Shown in pieces: positions 24,524 through 34,199 of a DNA stretch of 64,000 bases. The DNA comes from Phycisphaerales bacterium (GTDB taxonomy: Bacteria; Planctomycetota; Phycisphaerae; Phycisphaerales; UBA1924), in assembly GCA_023382935.1 (NCBI GenBank), contig JAHDXL010000001.1:20506-84505 (forward strand), given 5' to 3'. Made by a program: the position numbers and the translations under genes. The stretch's first letter is position 1. Every line of letters starts with the position of its first letter. A model generated the notes under the pieces. It saw only the letters and a list, made by a program, of their open reading frames with translations, made no database searches and was not told the origin of the DNA.

Positions 24524-27307
24524 TCACACCCAATTGGCGACAGGCGACTTGGCCACTGCCCGTCGAAACGCCTTCTCAATCTCCACCACCACCAGCACCA
24601 CCACGCCGACCAGCAGGACACGAATCCAGGCAAGCCCGTCGAGCGGAGCAGTGTGGAACACGCGATTGACAATCGGGATGCTTGCGAACATGAACTGCAC
24701 GGCCAGCATCACCATGATTCCCGCCCACAGCCACATGTTAGAGAACAGCGGCACCGTCCACGCCGGTCGCAGCAGCGCCCGACTGGAGAACAGATAGAAG
24801 ATTTCGCCGACGACGATCACGGAAACGGCCGCGGTTCGCGCCGTGGCTTCGCTCATGCCCCGGTCCAGTTCCAAGTGGAACACTCCCATCGCACCCGCGC
24901 ACAGAAGAGTCGAGACCAGGCCGATGCGCATGAGAAGTTCAAAGGTCAACAGCGGACGGTTCGGATCGCGCGGCGGGCGAGCCATCACGCCCGGCTCCTT
25001 GGCCTCGAAAATCAGCGGCATGCCCAGCAGGATGGCCGTGAACATGTTGATGTACAGCACTTGGATGGGCAGGATCGGCAACGGCCAGCCGAGCACGATC
25101 GAAGCGAGAATGATGAACGCCTCGCCCCCGTTGGTCGGCAGCGTCCAAAGGATGAACTTCGTAAGATTGCTGAAAACGTTGCGGCCTTCCTCCACCGCCG
25201 CCTCGATCGTCGAAAAGTTGTCGTCCGCCAGCACCATGTCGGCCGCGTCCTTGGCCACCTCGGTACCCGCAATACCCATCGCCACGCCGATGTCCGCCTG
25301 CCGCAGGGCCGGAGCGTCATTCACCCCGTCGCCGGTCATGGCGACAATGTGACCGCGCGATTGCAGTCCCTTCACCAGACGCAACTTCTGCTCCGGCGTC
25401 ATGCGCGCAAACACCGCCGTTTCCTCGGCGCGGGCCGGAAGTTCTTCGTCCGCGATCGCGGCCATTTCGGCTCCCGTCAGGATGCGCGGCCGGCCGTCGG
25501 CTTGTCCCGCCGTGTGCGACCCGGCACCGTCAATCCCGATCATCCCCGCGATCGTCGCCGCCGTCAGCGCGTGGTCGCCCGTGATCATCTTCACACGCAC
25601 CCCGGCCTGCTGGCAGGCGGCGACAGCATCGATCGCCTCGGGACGCGGAGGGTCGAGCATCCCCTGCAGACCCAGGAACGTCAGCCCGCGCTCGACCATC
25701 GAAGCCGTCAGGTGGCTCGTACCCGGCGCCGCCTCTGCCCGGGCAAAGGCCAGAACTCGCAGCCCCCGGGCTGCCAGCGCCGCGGCCGCTGCGTGCACGA
25801 CGTCCACATCCAGCCCGATGGCCCGCCCATGTGCATCCACCGCTGAATCGCACATTGCGAGCACCCGCTCCACCGAGCCCTTCACGTATATCACTCGATC
25901 TCTCGCTTCGCCGCCGCTCTCGGGTGCTTTCGCGTGAAGCGTGGCCATGTACTGGCGATCCGACTCGAAGGGGATCACGTCCACTCGCGGGAAGCCTGCT
26001 GCCAGAGCCTCCCGCGACAGATCGACACCCTTGAGTTTGCGAGCCGCCACCACCAGCGCCGCTTCGGTCGGGTCGCCGTGGATCTCCCACCGCCCTTCGC
26101 TGGCGACCAACACCGCGTCGTTGCACAGCGCCCCGCACTTGAGCAATTCCAGCAGCGCCCGGTGGTCTTCCGCACGCGCAGGGTCCGCCGCGCCTGCAAC
26201 GCTCACTTCGCCCGCCGGGTCATACCCCCCGCCGCCAAACTCGTACTCGACACCCACGTTCCACGCCGCACGCACCGTCATCTGATTCTGCGTGAGCGTT
26301 CCGGTCTTGTCCGAGCAGATCACCGTGGTCGACCCAAGCGCCTCCACCGCGGGAAGTTTTCTGATGATCGCCTTCTTCCCCGCCATGCGGGCCACTCCCA
26401 CGGCCAGCATGATCGTCACCGCCGCCGGCAGGCCCTCCGGGATCGCCCCCACCGCCAGCGCCACGGCCGCCTTGAACATCTCCTGAGCCGAGTTCCCCCG
26501 CGCCAACCCGACGACAAACGTCAACGCTGCCACTGCGATGATCGCCCACAGCAGCATGTGGCTGAACGAAGCGATCTTCCTTGTCAGCGGTGTGGCGATT
26601 TCCTCCGCTGACGAGATCATCTCGTTGATGCGCCCCACCTCGGTGGCGTCGGCGGTCGCCACCACCAACCCCTCGCCCGTGCCTCGCGTCACCAGCGAAC
26701 CGGCATACGTCATGCAGCGGCGATCGGCCAGCAGCGTCTCTTCGGGCATCGCGGCCGGATCCTTTGACACGGCCTTGCTTTCCCCGGTGAGCATCGACTC
26801 GTCCGTGCGCAGATCCTTCACCGTTCCATCAATCAGCCGCACGTCCGCCGGAACCTTGTCCCCCGGCTCGAGCAGCACCACGTCGCCGACCACCAGCGCC
26901 GCCGCCTCGATCCTGCGGCGTTCCCCATCCCGCTTCACCGTCGCTTCGATCCGCATCGAGCGGGCCAACGCGTCGATTGCGGCAATCGCCTTCTGCTCCT
27001 GCACATATCCCACAATCGCGTTGACCACCACCACTCCGAAGATCACCGCGCTGTCGGCAAACTCTCCCAGCCACAGCGTGATGCTCCCCGCCACCAGCAG
27101 GATGTACACCAGCGGCGCGTGAAACTGCAGCAGCAGCCGAAGCCACCACGGCTTGCCACGCTTGGCCGATATCGTGTTCGGCCCGTCTCGCTCCAGCCGC
27201 GCAGCGGCCTCGGCAGCAGACAACCCAACGTGCGGATCACTCCCAAGTTCGCGTGCGACCTGCACCGAAGAGACGGCGTGCCAGGCTTGAGAAGTGGGCG
27301 CGTTCAT
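24524..27307 (-). CDS. P-type cation-transporting ATPase, CtpF/P2A-like
   Basis: An inner-membrane ion pump, 927 residues from the ATG at 27307. It has TGES in the actuator domain, the phosphorylation site SDKTGTLTQNQ, MITGDHALTA, TGDGVNDAPAL, and the M4 signature AIPEGLPAAVTI of calcium-pump relatives. M6 has YINMFTAI, with Asn kept but without the Asp of SERCA (NLVTD), as in CtpF-type pumps, so the ion cannot be inferred with confidence. TATACT lies seven bases before the ATG and there is no ribosome binding site. An upstream GTG (27364) is less likely. It follows an MgtC-like gene on the same strand. Confidence 0.9.
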   Translation of the reverse strand: MNAPTSQAWHAVSSVQVARELGSDPHVGLSAAEAAARLERDGPNTISAKRGKPWWLRLLLQFHAPLVYILLVAGSITLWLGEFADSAVIFGVVVVNAIVGYVQEQKAIAAIDALARSMRIEATVKRDGERRRIEAAALVVGDVVLLEPGDKVPADVRLIDGTVKDLRTDESMLTGESKAVSKDPAAMPEETLLADRRCMTYAGSLVTRGTGEGLVVATADATEVGRINEMISSAEEIATPLTRKIASFSHMLLWAIIAVAALTFVVGLARGNSAQEMFKAAVALAVGAIPEGLPAAVTIMLAVGVARMAGKKAIIRKLPAVEALGSTTVICSDKTGTLTQNQMTVRAAWNVGVEYEFGGGGYDPAGEVSVAGAADPARAEDHRALLELLKCGALCNDAVLVASEGRWEIHGDPTEAALVVAARKLKGVDLSREALAAGFPRVDVIPFESDRQYMATLHAKAPESGGEARDRVIYVKGSVERVLAMCDSAVDAHGRAIGLDVDVVHAAAAALAARGLRVLAFARAEAAPGTSHLTASMVERGLTFLGLQGMLDPPRPEAIDAVAACQQAGVRVKMITGDHALTAATIAGMIGIDGAGSHTAGQADGRPRILTGAEMAAIADEELPARAEETAVFARMTPEQKLRLVKGLQSRGHIVAMTGDGVNDAPALRQADIGVAMGIAGTEVAKDAADMVLADDNFSTIEAAVEEGRNVFSNLTKFILWTLPTNGGEAFIILASIVLGWPLPILPIQVLYINMFTAILLGMPLIFEAKEPGVMARPPRDPNRPLLTFELLMRIGLVSTLLCAGAMGVFHLELDRGMSEATARTAAVSVIVVGEIFYLFSSRALLRPAWTVPLFSNMWLWAGIMVMLAVQFMFASIPIVNRVFHTAPLDGLAWIRVLLVGVVVLVVVEIEKAFRRAVAKSPVANWV

Positions 27308-27314
27308 CAACGCG

Positions 27315-27320
27315 AGTATA
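27315..27320 (-). promoter_or_regulatory. Candidate -10 element of the P-type ATPase
   Basis: TATACT seven bases before the ATG at 27307; no convincing -35. Confidence 0.35.
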
Positions 27321-27463
27321 GGTTCCACCCGCTGAAAGGCAGGCGTTTCATCGGAATTCTGCACGCCCGCCTGAGCAGCGAAACCAGCCCCGCAACATCC
27401 AAAAAAGCAGACACCCGCAGCCCCGCTTCCGCTGCTCTGCGCACTGGCCGATTGGCCTGAACG

Positions 27464-28717
27464 CTACGTCGCAAACACCCACACGGCCACCGTCACTCCC
27501 CCGATCACCGCGAACCACACCGCCAATTCCAGCGCCAGCCGTCGTCCCCCCAGTCCCCACGCCAGCCCCGTCTTGAACACCAGATTCGAGAGCGACGCCA
27601 GCAACAATGCGCGTCCGGCTACCGCGCCGTCCAGCATCCCGCGCTCGGCGAGCCGCGCGCTTGAAAGCGTGATCGCGTCCATGTCCGTCAGCCCGCTGAT
27701 GCCCGCGGCCGCGAACAGGCCCGCGTCCCCGAACCAGTGCTTCGACGCCGCCACCACCAACAGAATCACCGCGTACAAAGCCCCGAACACGAACGCGCCT
27801 TTCAACTCCGCCGGGTTCTGGTGCTCGGCCGCGTGCTCGCTCCCGTTCCTCACCCGCGTGAGCGACATCAGCGCCAACACGATGACGACGGCCCCAACGG
27901 CGCCAAGCGGCAGCGCCATGACACGCACCTGATTCGGCGCGACGATCGCGATCAGCACCCCCACGCGCACGTACATGACCGCAGTGGCCAGCATCAGCAC
28001 CGCCACCGTCGAGCGCATCAGACCCATTCCTTCCGGCGCCTGCTTGATCCGACGGGCCGCGCTCACCGTCGTCGCCGTGCTCGAAATCAAACCTCCCAAA
28101 ACGCCCGCAACCGCCGCCCCTTGCCGCCCCCCGAACAGTCGCAAGGCCACGTAGCCGAACAGGCTGAGCCCGACCACCAGCACCACCATCAACCAGATGC
28201 GATACGGGTTCCACACCTCGAAAGGCCCATAGGTCTGGTTCGGCAGCACCGGCAGAACGATGAACGTGATGAGCGCAAACTGGAGCACCGCCCGAATGTC
28301 CTGGTCCCCGATCTTCCTCACCAGCCCGTGCAGCGTCTCCTTCAACTGCAAAAGGATGGCCGTGCCCACCCCCACCGCCACCGCCACCTCTCGCATATCC
28401 ATCGCCAGAACCACGCCGACCACGAACATCAGCAGCATCGCCACTTCCGTCGTCATCCCAGGCTCGGGGTCGCCGCGCGTGATGCTCACCACGTTTCCCA
28501 GCACAGCCGTCGCCACCACGCCAAGAAACCCCACCGCCACCAGCCAGGGGCCGACATCCCCACTCACCATCGCGCACAGCGCCCCCAGCGCCGTCACCAG
28601 CGGAAAAGTCCGAATCCCCCCGATGTGCGACCCCGCGCTCGATCGCTCACGCTGCAATCCCACCAGCATCCCCACGCCAATGGCGATCGCCAGCGTCACA
28701 AACGGCTCAGTGGACAT
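27464..28717 (-). CDS. MgtC/SapB family membrane protein with DUF4010 domain
   Basis: The 417-residue product has about twelve predicted membrane segments. The N-terminal MgtC-like half has IGVGMLVGLQRER and GGIRTFPLVTALGAL; the C-terminal half has the DUF4010 features GGLISSTATTVSAARR, FAAAGISGLTDMDAITLSS and LLLASLSNLVFK. This class is membrane-embedded and often associated with magnesium or membrane-potential control, but the transported solute is unknown. TACAAT lies six bases before its ATG, without a ribosome binding site. Followed by the P-type ATPase 156 bases downstream. Confidence 0.85.
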   Translation of the reverse strand: MSTEPFVTLAIAIGVGMLVGLQRERSSAGSHIGGIRTFPLVTALGALCAMVSGDVGPWLVAVGFLGVVATAVLGNVVSITRGDPEPGMTTEVAMLLMFVVGVVLAMDMREVAVAVGVGTAILLQLKETLHGLVRKIGDQDIRAVLQFALITFIVLPVLPNQTYGPFEVWNPYRIWLMVVLVVGLSLFGYVALRLFGGRQGAAVAGVLGGLISSTATTVSAARRIKQAPEGMGLMRSTVAVLMLATAVMYVRVGVLIAIVAPNQVRVMALPLGAVGAVVIVLALMSLTRVRNGSEHAAEHQNPAELKGAFVFGALYAVILLVVAASKHWFGDAGLFAAAGISGLTDMDAITLSSARLAERGMLDGAVAGRALLLASLSNLVFKTGLAWGLGGRRLALELAVWFAVIGGVTVAVWVFAT

Positions 28718-28723
28718 GACCGA

Positions 28724-28729
28724 ATTGTA
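28724..28729 (-). promoter_or_regulatory. Candidate -10 element of the MgtC-like gene
   Basis: TACAAT six bases before the ATG at 28717, a near-consensus hexamer; no clear -35. Confidence 0.4.
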
Positions 28730-28800
28730 CCAAGTTCCTCCCTTCTGCCCTTGGAGGGAAAGGGCTGTTCACGCCGTTTCCGTCTCGCCCGCTCCTTGCG

Positions 28801-30798
28801 CTACTCCTCCACCAGCCGCGCGCCAACGCCCATCATCGGGTGCGCCCCGCGACCCGACTCGTCGTACACCCACGGGCCCACCTGCCCGTCGAAGTTCAGC
28901 AGCAGCACCGTGTCTCCATCGCTCTCCAGCCGCCGCACCGGGCGGAAACTCACTCCCGCGTACCGCGCCGTCTCCGAAATCCGCACCCCATCCATTCGCC
29001 CCTCAAACGGACTGATCATCCCTCCCTCGCCCGTCACGTCCGCCCCGATCATCAGCGGCAGCGCGTTCATCGTCCGCTTTCCGCTCCCCGCCTTCGCCTC
29101 CACCAAGGCGCCGTCGACATAAAGCCGCACCTCACGCCCGTCAAATACCCCGGCCATGTGATACCACTGCCCCGACTTCAAGTCGCCGTCCCTTCCCCCC
29201 ACCTCCACGTACCGTCCGTTGAGATGCACTGAAAACGTCGGCCGTCCCTTGCTCACGAAAATTCCATACTCCGAGTTCTCCGTCTTCGTGAGCAGCCCGA
29301 CGCGGTCGCCGAACTTCTCCGCCCGCATCCAGCATTCCACCGTCAATGGCCCTTCCTTCACCGACACCTGGTCCGCACGCAACTCCAGGTGCCCGGTCTT
29401 CCCATCCAGTGCCAAAACGCTCTCTCTCTCCGGTCTGCCCGGCGCCGACAGACTGATCTCCATCGGAACCATCACCCGCTGTTCCGGGATCGCGTACCGA
29501 TGCCCGGCCGCCAGATAATCCATCGACACCACGAGGTCCGCCGGACGGAACCGGTCGTTGATCACGCCCCCCAGCCGGTCGATGCGGAACACAAACGCCC
29601 GCTCCACGCCCGGCTCAATCACCGCGTGCGCGTGATCGGGCAGATAGGTCCACCAGTTGTCGGGCGACTCGGGCGCGAACACCACTTCGATCGCCCGTGA
29701 TGTCGGGTTCTTCAAGGTTGCCCGAACCTCCCCACCGCCGCTCCCATCCGCCGAGATTGTCACCCCGCCGGCGATGGCCGGCTTCATCTGCGCCAATTTC
29801 ACGGTTTCGCGGCTCAACTCGCCGGTGATCTCACGCACGTCCATCACCTCGCCCACCGGCACAGCCGCCATCGCAATCTGCCCCTTCCGCACCGTCACGA
29901 TGTGGAACTGGTGCAGATATCCCGCCTCCGGTACCGTCCCCGGCTGCGCCCCGCCCACCGTCGCCAGCGACACATACTCGATCCCGTCACGCGGATCCGA
30001 TCGCATGTTGTGGATGTGCCCCCCGAACACCGCCGTCACGTTCCCCGCCTCGACCAGCACCTGGTGCACCGGTTCCCATGTGTTCCCGTAGTTCCCCCCG
30101 ATCCACCGCGGATGATGCAGAAACAAAAACACATGATCGAGTTCCTTGAACTCGGCCAGCGTCTGCTTCAGCCACCCCAACTGCTCCGCGCTCATCAAGT
30201 TGCATTCAGCCTTGTTGAAGTTCTTCTCACCCGTCGCCGGGTTCCCCTCGTCCGAATACAGCGCAATGAACCCGCAGTTCTTATGCTTGAACCCGTACCA
30301 CAGCGGCCCGAAGTGCATCTCGTAACTGCTCTCATGCTCGCCCGCCGGCTTCGGCCCTTCGCCGCGCCAGTAGATGTCGTGATTGCCCGCCACCGGGAAC
30401 CACGGGCACAGCAACTGCCCCATGATCCCCTTGTACTCTCTCATCTGCTCCATCCACGCCTCGGTCTGGTTGTACCCCTGCACCAGATCGCCCACCGTCA
30501 TCACGAAATCGGGTTCGAGCAGATTTGTGTCCCGCACCGCGTCGGCCAGCACGCTCACTCCCTCCGCCGGCCCACCCGTGCGATCGCCGAACACCACGAA
30601 GAAGAACGCGTCGTCCTCCTTCGGCAGGCTCAGATCCGCCCCGCTCCCGCGATTCGTCATGAACCGTGTTGCATCCGCCGGCACCGTCTCGTGCGGCTGC
30701 CCGTGCCGGTGAAAATGCCGCTGGTGCCCGATGTTGTCCTGTCCCGCGCTCACGCACGCCAGCGCCGCACACACACCCATCGCAATCGTCTTCTTCAT
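28801..30798 (-). CDS. Secreted metallophosphoesterase with C-terminal LamG-like domain
   Basis: The 665-residue product starts MKKTIAMGVCAALACVSAG (signal peptide). The calcineurin-like metallophosphoesterase domain (about 55-320) carries GDRTGG, GDLVQG, GNHDIYW, HHPRW and GGHIHNM, which together bind two metals. It is followed by a middle beta-domain and a LamG/concanavalin-like domain (about 480-640: EGPLTVECWMR, GQWYHMAGVFDGREVRLYVDG). This combination suggests hydrolysis of a phosphate ester outside the cell, substrate unknown. The ATG at 30798 is preceded by TATGCT and a possible -35, with no ribosome binding site. Confidence 0.88.
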   Translation of the reverse strand: MKKTIAMGVCAALACVSAGQDNIGHQRHFHRHGQPHETVPADATRFMTNRGSGADLSLPKEDDAFFFVVFGDRTGGPAEGVSVLADAVRDTNLLEPDFVMTVGDLVQGYNQTEAWMEQMREYKGIMGQLLCPWFPVAGNHDIYWRGEGPKPAGEHESSYEMHFGPLWYGFKHKNCGFIALYSDEGNPATGEKNFNKAECNLMSAEQLGWLKQTLAEFKELDHVFLFLHHPRWIGGNYGNTWEPVHQVLVEAGNVTAVFGGHIHNMRSDPRDGIEYVSLATVGGAQPGTVPEAGYLHQFHIVTVRKGQIAMAAVPVGEVMDVREITGELSRETVKLAQMKPAIAGGVTISADGSGGGEVRATLKNPTSRAIEVVFAPESPDNWWTYLPDHAHAVIEPGVERAFVFRIDRLGGVINDRFRPADLVVSMDYLAAGHRYAIPEQRVMVPMEISLSAPGRPERESVLALDGKTGHLELRADQVSVKEGPLTVECWMRAEKFGDRVGLLTKTENSEYGIFVSKGRPTFSVHLNGRYVEVGGRDGDLKSGQWYHMAGVFDGREVRLYVDGALVEAKAGSGKRTMNALPLMIGADVTGEGGMISPFEGRMDGVRISETARYAGVSFRPVRRLESDGDTVLLLNFDGQVGPWVYDESGRGAHPMMGVGARLVEE

Positions 30799-30807
30799 GG
30801 TGCCGCC

Positions 30808-30836
30808 AGCATACCGACAACGCCCGCCACCGTCAG
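30808..30836 (-). promoter_or_regulatory. Candidate promoter of the metallophosphoesterase gene
   Basis: CTGACG (30836-30831), a 17-base spacer and TATGCT (30813-30808) lie nine bases before the ATG. Confidence 0.45.
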
Positions 30837-31076
30837 GTTTCACACTGTGAAGACTGTGTGAGCGGCCGACCGCACCGAGTTCTGTGGACGGTGGCACCGT
30901 CTTCCATGCCACCGAGTTCGGCCTCGCGAACCCGGTGCCCCAAGCCTCTCGCCCCGTGCACCGACTTCCAAGACCCAACGTCGGCGGCACGCCCACATGA
31001 CGGGTTCACGTCTGGGGGCGATCGCCTGTGACCTGATTCCTCGCGGACGCTGCGGGCTCTTGCATCCCGCCCGCTC

Positions 31077-31082
31077 TACCCT
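31077..31082 (+). promoter_or_regulatory. Candidate -10 element of recX
   Basis: TACCCT, five bases before the recX ATG. No -35 recognised. Confidence 0.3.
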
Positions 31083-31087
31083 TCCCC

Positions 31088-31741
31088 ATGCTCTTCGACC
31101 CGCGCATCGAGTCGATCCGCCCTCTGCCCAGACGCCCGCATTGGGTGCGCCTCGTGCTCTCCGACGGATGCACGCTCGACCTGCATGAGTCGCGCTGCGT
31201 CAAACTGCATCTGCGCCACGGGCGCACGCTCGACGACGACGCACTTGCGGCCGCACGCGATGCCGCCGAAATCGACGCTCTCAAGCACCGCGCCCTGCGG
31301 CTGCTGACACGCCGCGCCCACGCCCGTCTCGAACTGCGCAACAAACTCGTTCCGCACGCAGCAGATCCGCGTCACCTCGACGCCGCCCTCGATGAACTCG
31401 AACGCGACGGGCTTGTGAACGATCAGGCCTTCGCCACGCGACTATTCGAGTCCGAAACCTCCCGCGGGCCTGCCCGCGCCGGCATTGCCCGCGCCAAACT
31501 CGAACGCGCCGGGATCGATCCTGGTTCCGTCGCCGCCGCCGCCGACGCCCATGCCATCGACCCCCTGGCCGAAGCCGTGGCCCTCGTCCGGCAGCGTCTG
31601 CGCCCCGCCGACCGGGCCGACCCTCACAAGGCCGCCGCCCGCCTGTTCCGCCTTCTCGCCTCACGCGGCTTCGACGAGGACACCGCCCGCTCGGCCCTCG
31701 AGTCCGTGCTGGGTACGATCGAACATGACCAGACCGACTGA
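31088..31741 (+). CDS. recX: RecX family regulator of RecA
   Basis: RecX binds RecA filaments and limits their growth. The 217-residue product is rich in arginine and helices. It has a RecX-type three-helix repeat pattern: ALKHRALRLLTRRAHARLEL, then LDAALDELERDGLVNDQAFATRLF, then a C-terminal repeat with RLFRLLASRGFDEDTARSAL. recA is not in the window. The next gene begins inside its last codons (17-base overlap), so the two are co-transcribed. Confidence 0.85.
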   Translation: MLFDPRIESIRPLPRRPHWVRLVLSDGCTLDLHESRCVKLHLRHGRTLDDDALAAARDAAEIDALKHRALRLLTRRAHARLELRNKLVPHAADPRHLDAALDELERDGLVNDQAFATRLFESETSRGPARAGIARAKLERAGIDPGSVAAAADAHAIDPLAEAVALVRQRLRPADRADPHKAAARLFRLLASRGFDEDTARSALESVLGTIEHDQTD

Positions 31742-32315
31742 ATCCCCACTCCTCCTCGCGCTGGCTCTGCTCGCGCTGCTGCCCAGCGCCGGGTGCTACA
31801 ACCGCACACTGGCCGACCGCAACACCATCGGCTCTTCATGCCAAATCACCACCCTCACCGGCAAAGCCGCGCCAGACGTGCCCACCAACATCACGCCGAG
31901 TGCCCGTTCCCTCTCCCGTCTCGATTGGCAGCCCATCGACGTGCTGGTCCCCGTCGACGGAACCGTGCACGGCCCGCAGCGCCGCATCGACCTGCGCTAC
32001 GTGAGCAAGTCGCCGCGCGACCGCTTCCTCTATCCCACGGTCGAGTCGGCTCTGGACGTGTCCACCGACCGGCGAGGACGCCGCATCGAAGGCGCCGCCG
32101 CACCGTTCGTCGGAGTGTTCAACATCTTCGCCATGCCCGTCAATGTCTTCCGCGATCCGCCCGGCTCCTATATGAGCCCGACCAAGGCCATGCTTTACAA
32201 GCGCTCACGCCCCGGCGCCACCATCGCCGGCTCAATCCCGCCACTCGACGCTGACAACCGGGTTTCCGCCGAAGGACAAAAGGTGAGCGACGCGGAGGCA
32301 CCTGCGCATGACTGA
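31725..32315 (+). CDS. Lipoprotein of unknown function
   Basis: The 196-residue product has a signal peptide with the lipobox LPSAGC, so it is predicted to be a lipoprotein. The body contains a repeated-looking DVLVPVDGTVHGPQRRIDLR strand region and IFAMPVNVFRDPPGSYM. I do not recognise a family. It overlaps recX by 17 bases and the next gene by eight, so all three form an operon. Confidence 0.75.
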   Translation: MTRPTESPLLLALALLALLPSAGCYNRTLADRNTIGSSCQITTLTGKAAPDVPTNITPSARSLSRLDWQPIDVLVPVDGTVHGPQRRIDLRYVSKSPRDRFLYPTVESALDVSTDRRGRRIEGAAAPFVGVFNIFAMPVNVFRDPPGSYMSPTKAMLYKRSRPGATIAGSIPPLDADNRVSAEGQKVSDAEAPAHD

Positions 32316-32655
32316 ACGTTCCCGCGGCTTGCTCGGTATCTTCCACCGCGGCCCCAATCCCTACGAGATTTCCGCCGCCGACCTGCAAGCCCGCCTCAAG
32401 GACGGCCCGCCCGTCCACGTCATCGACTGCCGCGAGGCCGCCGAACTTTCTCGCCCCGGAGTCACCCCCAGCGAGCACCTGCCGCTCGGACAGATTCCCG
32501 CCAGCGTCGAAGCCCTGCGCGCCCGGGCCGCCCAGGCCGACCTAATCATCGTCTGTGCGCATGGGCAGCGTTCCCTCCACGCCGCACGTTTCCTTCGCAA
32601 TGAAGGCATCGCCAACGTGTGGTCACTGGCCGGCGGACTCAAGCACTGGCGCTGA
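32308..32655 (+). CDS. Rhodanese-like domain protein
   Basis: A 115-residue single rhodanese domain with VIDCREAAE, the active-site cysteine loop IVCAHGQRS and VWSLAGGLKHW at the end. This is compatible with sulfur transfer from a persulfide on the cysteine. The ATG overlaps the stop of the lipoprotein gene. No transmembrane segment; cytosolic. Confidence 0.88.
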   Translation: MTERSRGLLGIFHRGPNPYEISAADLQARLKDGPPVHVIDCREAAELSRPGVTPSEHLPLGQIPASVEALRARAAQADLIIVCAHGQRSLHAARFLRNEGIANVWSLAGGLKHWR

Positions 32656-32673
32656 CCTTCCCCGGCCCTCGCT

Positions 32674-32988
32674 TCAGCGACCGTTCAACTTTTCGAAGTG
32701 CTTCTTCACCGCGCGACCCAGTTTCTCGGCCGCCCCGGTCACCACGGCGTGATAATCATCGCCTTCCTGCTCAACGGCGATGGGATCGGCATGCGCGGGC
32801 CTCGCCTCGATCAGGCAACGTTTGTCGTTCGGACCGGCTTTCTTCCCGCTGTTCAGATCCCGGACGTGCACCTCGACGCGCGTGATGCGCTCCGAAAAGC
32901 GACCAATGGCATGCCCGACGGAGGACTCGATGTGCGTGCTGAGGGCATCGCTCGGGGCAACACCCGCGTAGTTGATCTGAATCTGCAT
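32674..32988 (-). CDS. Ribosome hibernation promoting factor (HPF/RaiA family)
   Basis: The 104-residue short-type protein has MQIQINYAGVAPSDAL, HIESSVGHAIGRFSERITRVEVHV, and a C-terminal DDYHAVVTGAAEKL helix. HPF/RaiA proteins bind the 30S decoding site and inactivate idle ribosomes. AAGGAGGCG precedes the ATG. It lacks the C-terminal extension of long HPFs. Convergent with the rhodanese gene. Confidence 0.87.
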   Translation of the reverse strand: MQIQINYAGVAPSDALSTHIESSVGHAIGRFSERITRVEVHVRDLNSGKKAGPNDKRCLIEARPAHADPIAVEQEGDDYHAVVTGAAEKLGRAVKKHFEKLNGR

Positions 32989-33137
32989 GTTCGCCTCCTT
33001 GCAAAATGGTACGGGCCCCGCCGCCCGCAGTTCGATCAGACGTTGGCGGGTACTCCGTCCCTCCGGAGCGCCCCCGGGGCGCCCCTGGGTAGATCGGCTC
33101 TCCGAGCCGATTCACGCCGCCTGTCGGCACGCGGCTC

Positions 33138-34199
33138 TCAGGTGTCCGAGCATCCCGCGCTGAACATCGAAAGGAACCTCTGCACGTCGAAGAAATTGAA
33201 CTGCCCGTCCGGCGCCAGGTCAGCCCGCGAATTCTGGGCCGAGAAATCCGCCAGATACGCCTGAACGTCAAAGAAGTTCAACTGTCCGTCTCCGTTCCAG
33301 TCGGCCTCGCACGACACATTCACCCCAGTCGCCGTGATGCTCGCCCCCAGTATCGTCGAGATCGTGATTGAGTCGGCCGACAGCGTGAGGATCACCCCCG
33401 CCGTCGCGCTGCCCAGCGTGGGCAACTCCAGCGGCAGCGCGGGCATTTCCAGCGGCGGATCAATGGGAATCACCTGCTCCCCCTGCTGCTCTTCGATCAC
33501 CAGCGACACCTGCGCCGTCGAGTCGTTCACCACGATGAACTGCCCGGCAAGCGGAAGAAACGCCGGGAAAGGACCAATCTCCTGCACCACCGGATCGCCA
33601 CCAATCGGCGTCAACTCCACGCCGAACGTGATCGATACTGGCACGGCCACAGTCAAGTCGAAAACGTTGGGATCGCCCGTCGGCGTCAGAACCCCCACGC
33701 CCGGATCGGTCTGCTCGACCGTCGCCCCTGTGATCGCCCCCAATTGCCCCAGCGGAATCGTGATCGGAATCCCGCCTGGATAGAGGAAGGTCGGGTTGAA
33801 CGTGCGGAAGGTGCTGTAAAGCAGCGTCACCGCCAGTTCGGCCGGAAGATCATCCCCGCCCAGCAGGTCCAGCAACAGCCCGGACACCGACACCGCACCC
33901 GCTCCCAAATCGGCCGAAAGCGCAAATGACCCCGTCGGACTTGTCTGTCCGCCCGTTTCCAGCAGGAAGTCTGCCGATGCCGGGATCGGGTTGTTCCCAG
34001 AACCTCCGAACAGCCCCGGACGAGTCTGTGTACCCTCCGGGTTGGTGTCGGGGTCGTAGTCGCCGATCAGGCTGCCGGCCGTCGTGATCGTGGTCGTGCC
34101 CTCGACGGTGGCGCTGCCCGAAGTGACTGTGAACTCGTACTGCTGAGCGAAGGCAACCGGCGCGCAGGCCGCCAGGACGAGGACAGACGGACGAATCAT
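33138..34199 (-). CDS. Secreted protein with NFFDVQ-type C-terminal repeat module
   Basis: The 353-residue product has a signal peptide (about 1-19, ending AFAQ), a beta-rich body of unknown family and a C-terminal pair of calcium-loop-like repeats: DWNGDGQLNFFDVQAYL and APDGQFNFFDVQRFLSMFS. The latter resemble dockerin-like units used for attachment or sorting. The first repeat has intact acidic loop residues; the second has lost two. AGAGGAGA precedes the ATG. The same tail type occurs in the HAF-repeat protein at 52759-53994. Confidence 0.8.
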   Translation of the reverse strand: MIRPSVLVLAACAPVAFAQQYEFTVTSGSATVEGTTTITTAGSLIGDYDPDTNPEGTQTRPGLFGGSGNNPIPASADFLLETGGQTSPTGSFALSADLGAGAVSVSGLLLDLLGGDDLPAELAVTLLYSTFRTFNPTFLYPGGIPITIPLGQLGAITGATVEQTDPGVGVLTPTGDPNVFDLTVAVPVSITFGVELTPIGGDPVVQEIGPFPAFLPLAGQFIVVNDSTAQVSLVIEEQQGEQVIPIDPPLEMPALPLELPTLGSATAGVILTLSADSITISTILGASITATGVNVSCEADWNGDGQLNFFDVQAYLADFSAQNSRADLAPDGQFNFFDVQRFLSMFSAGCSDT

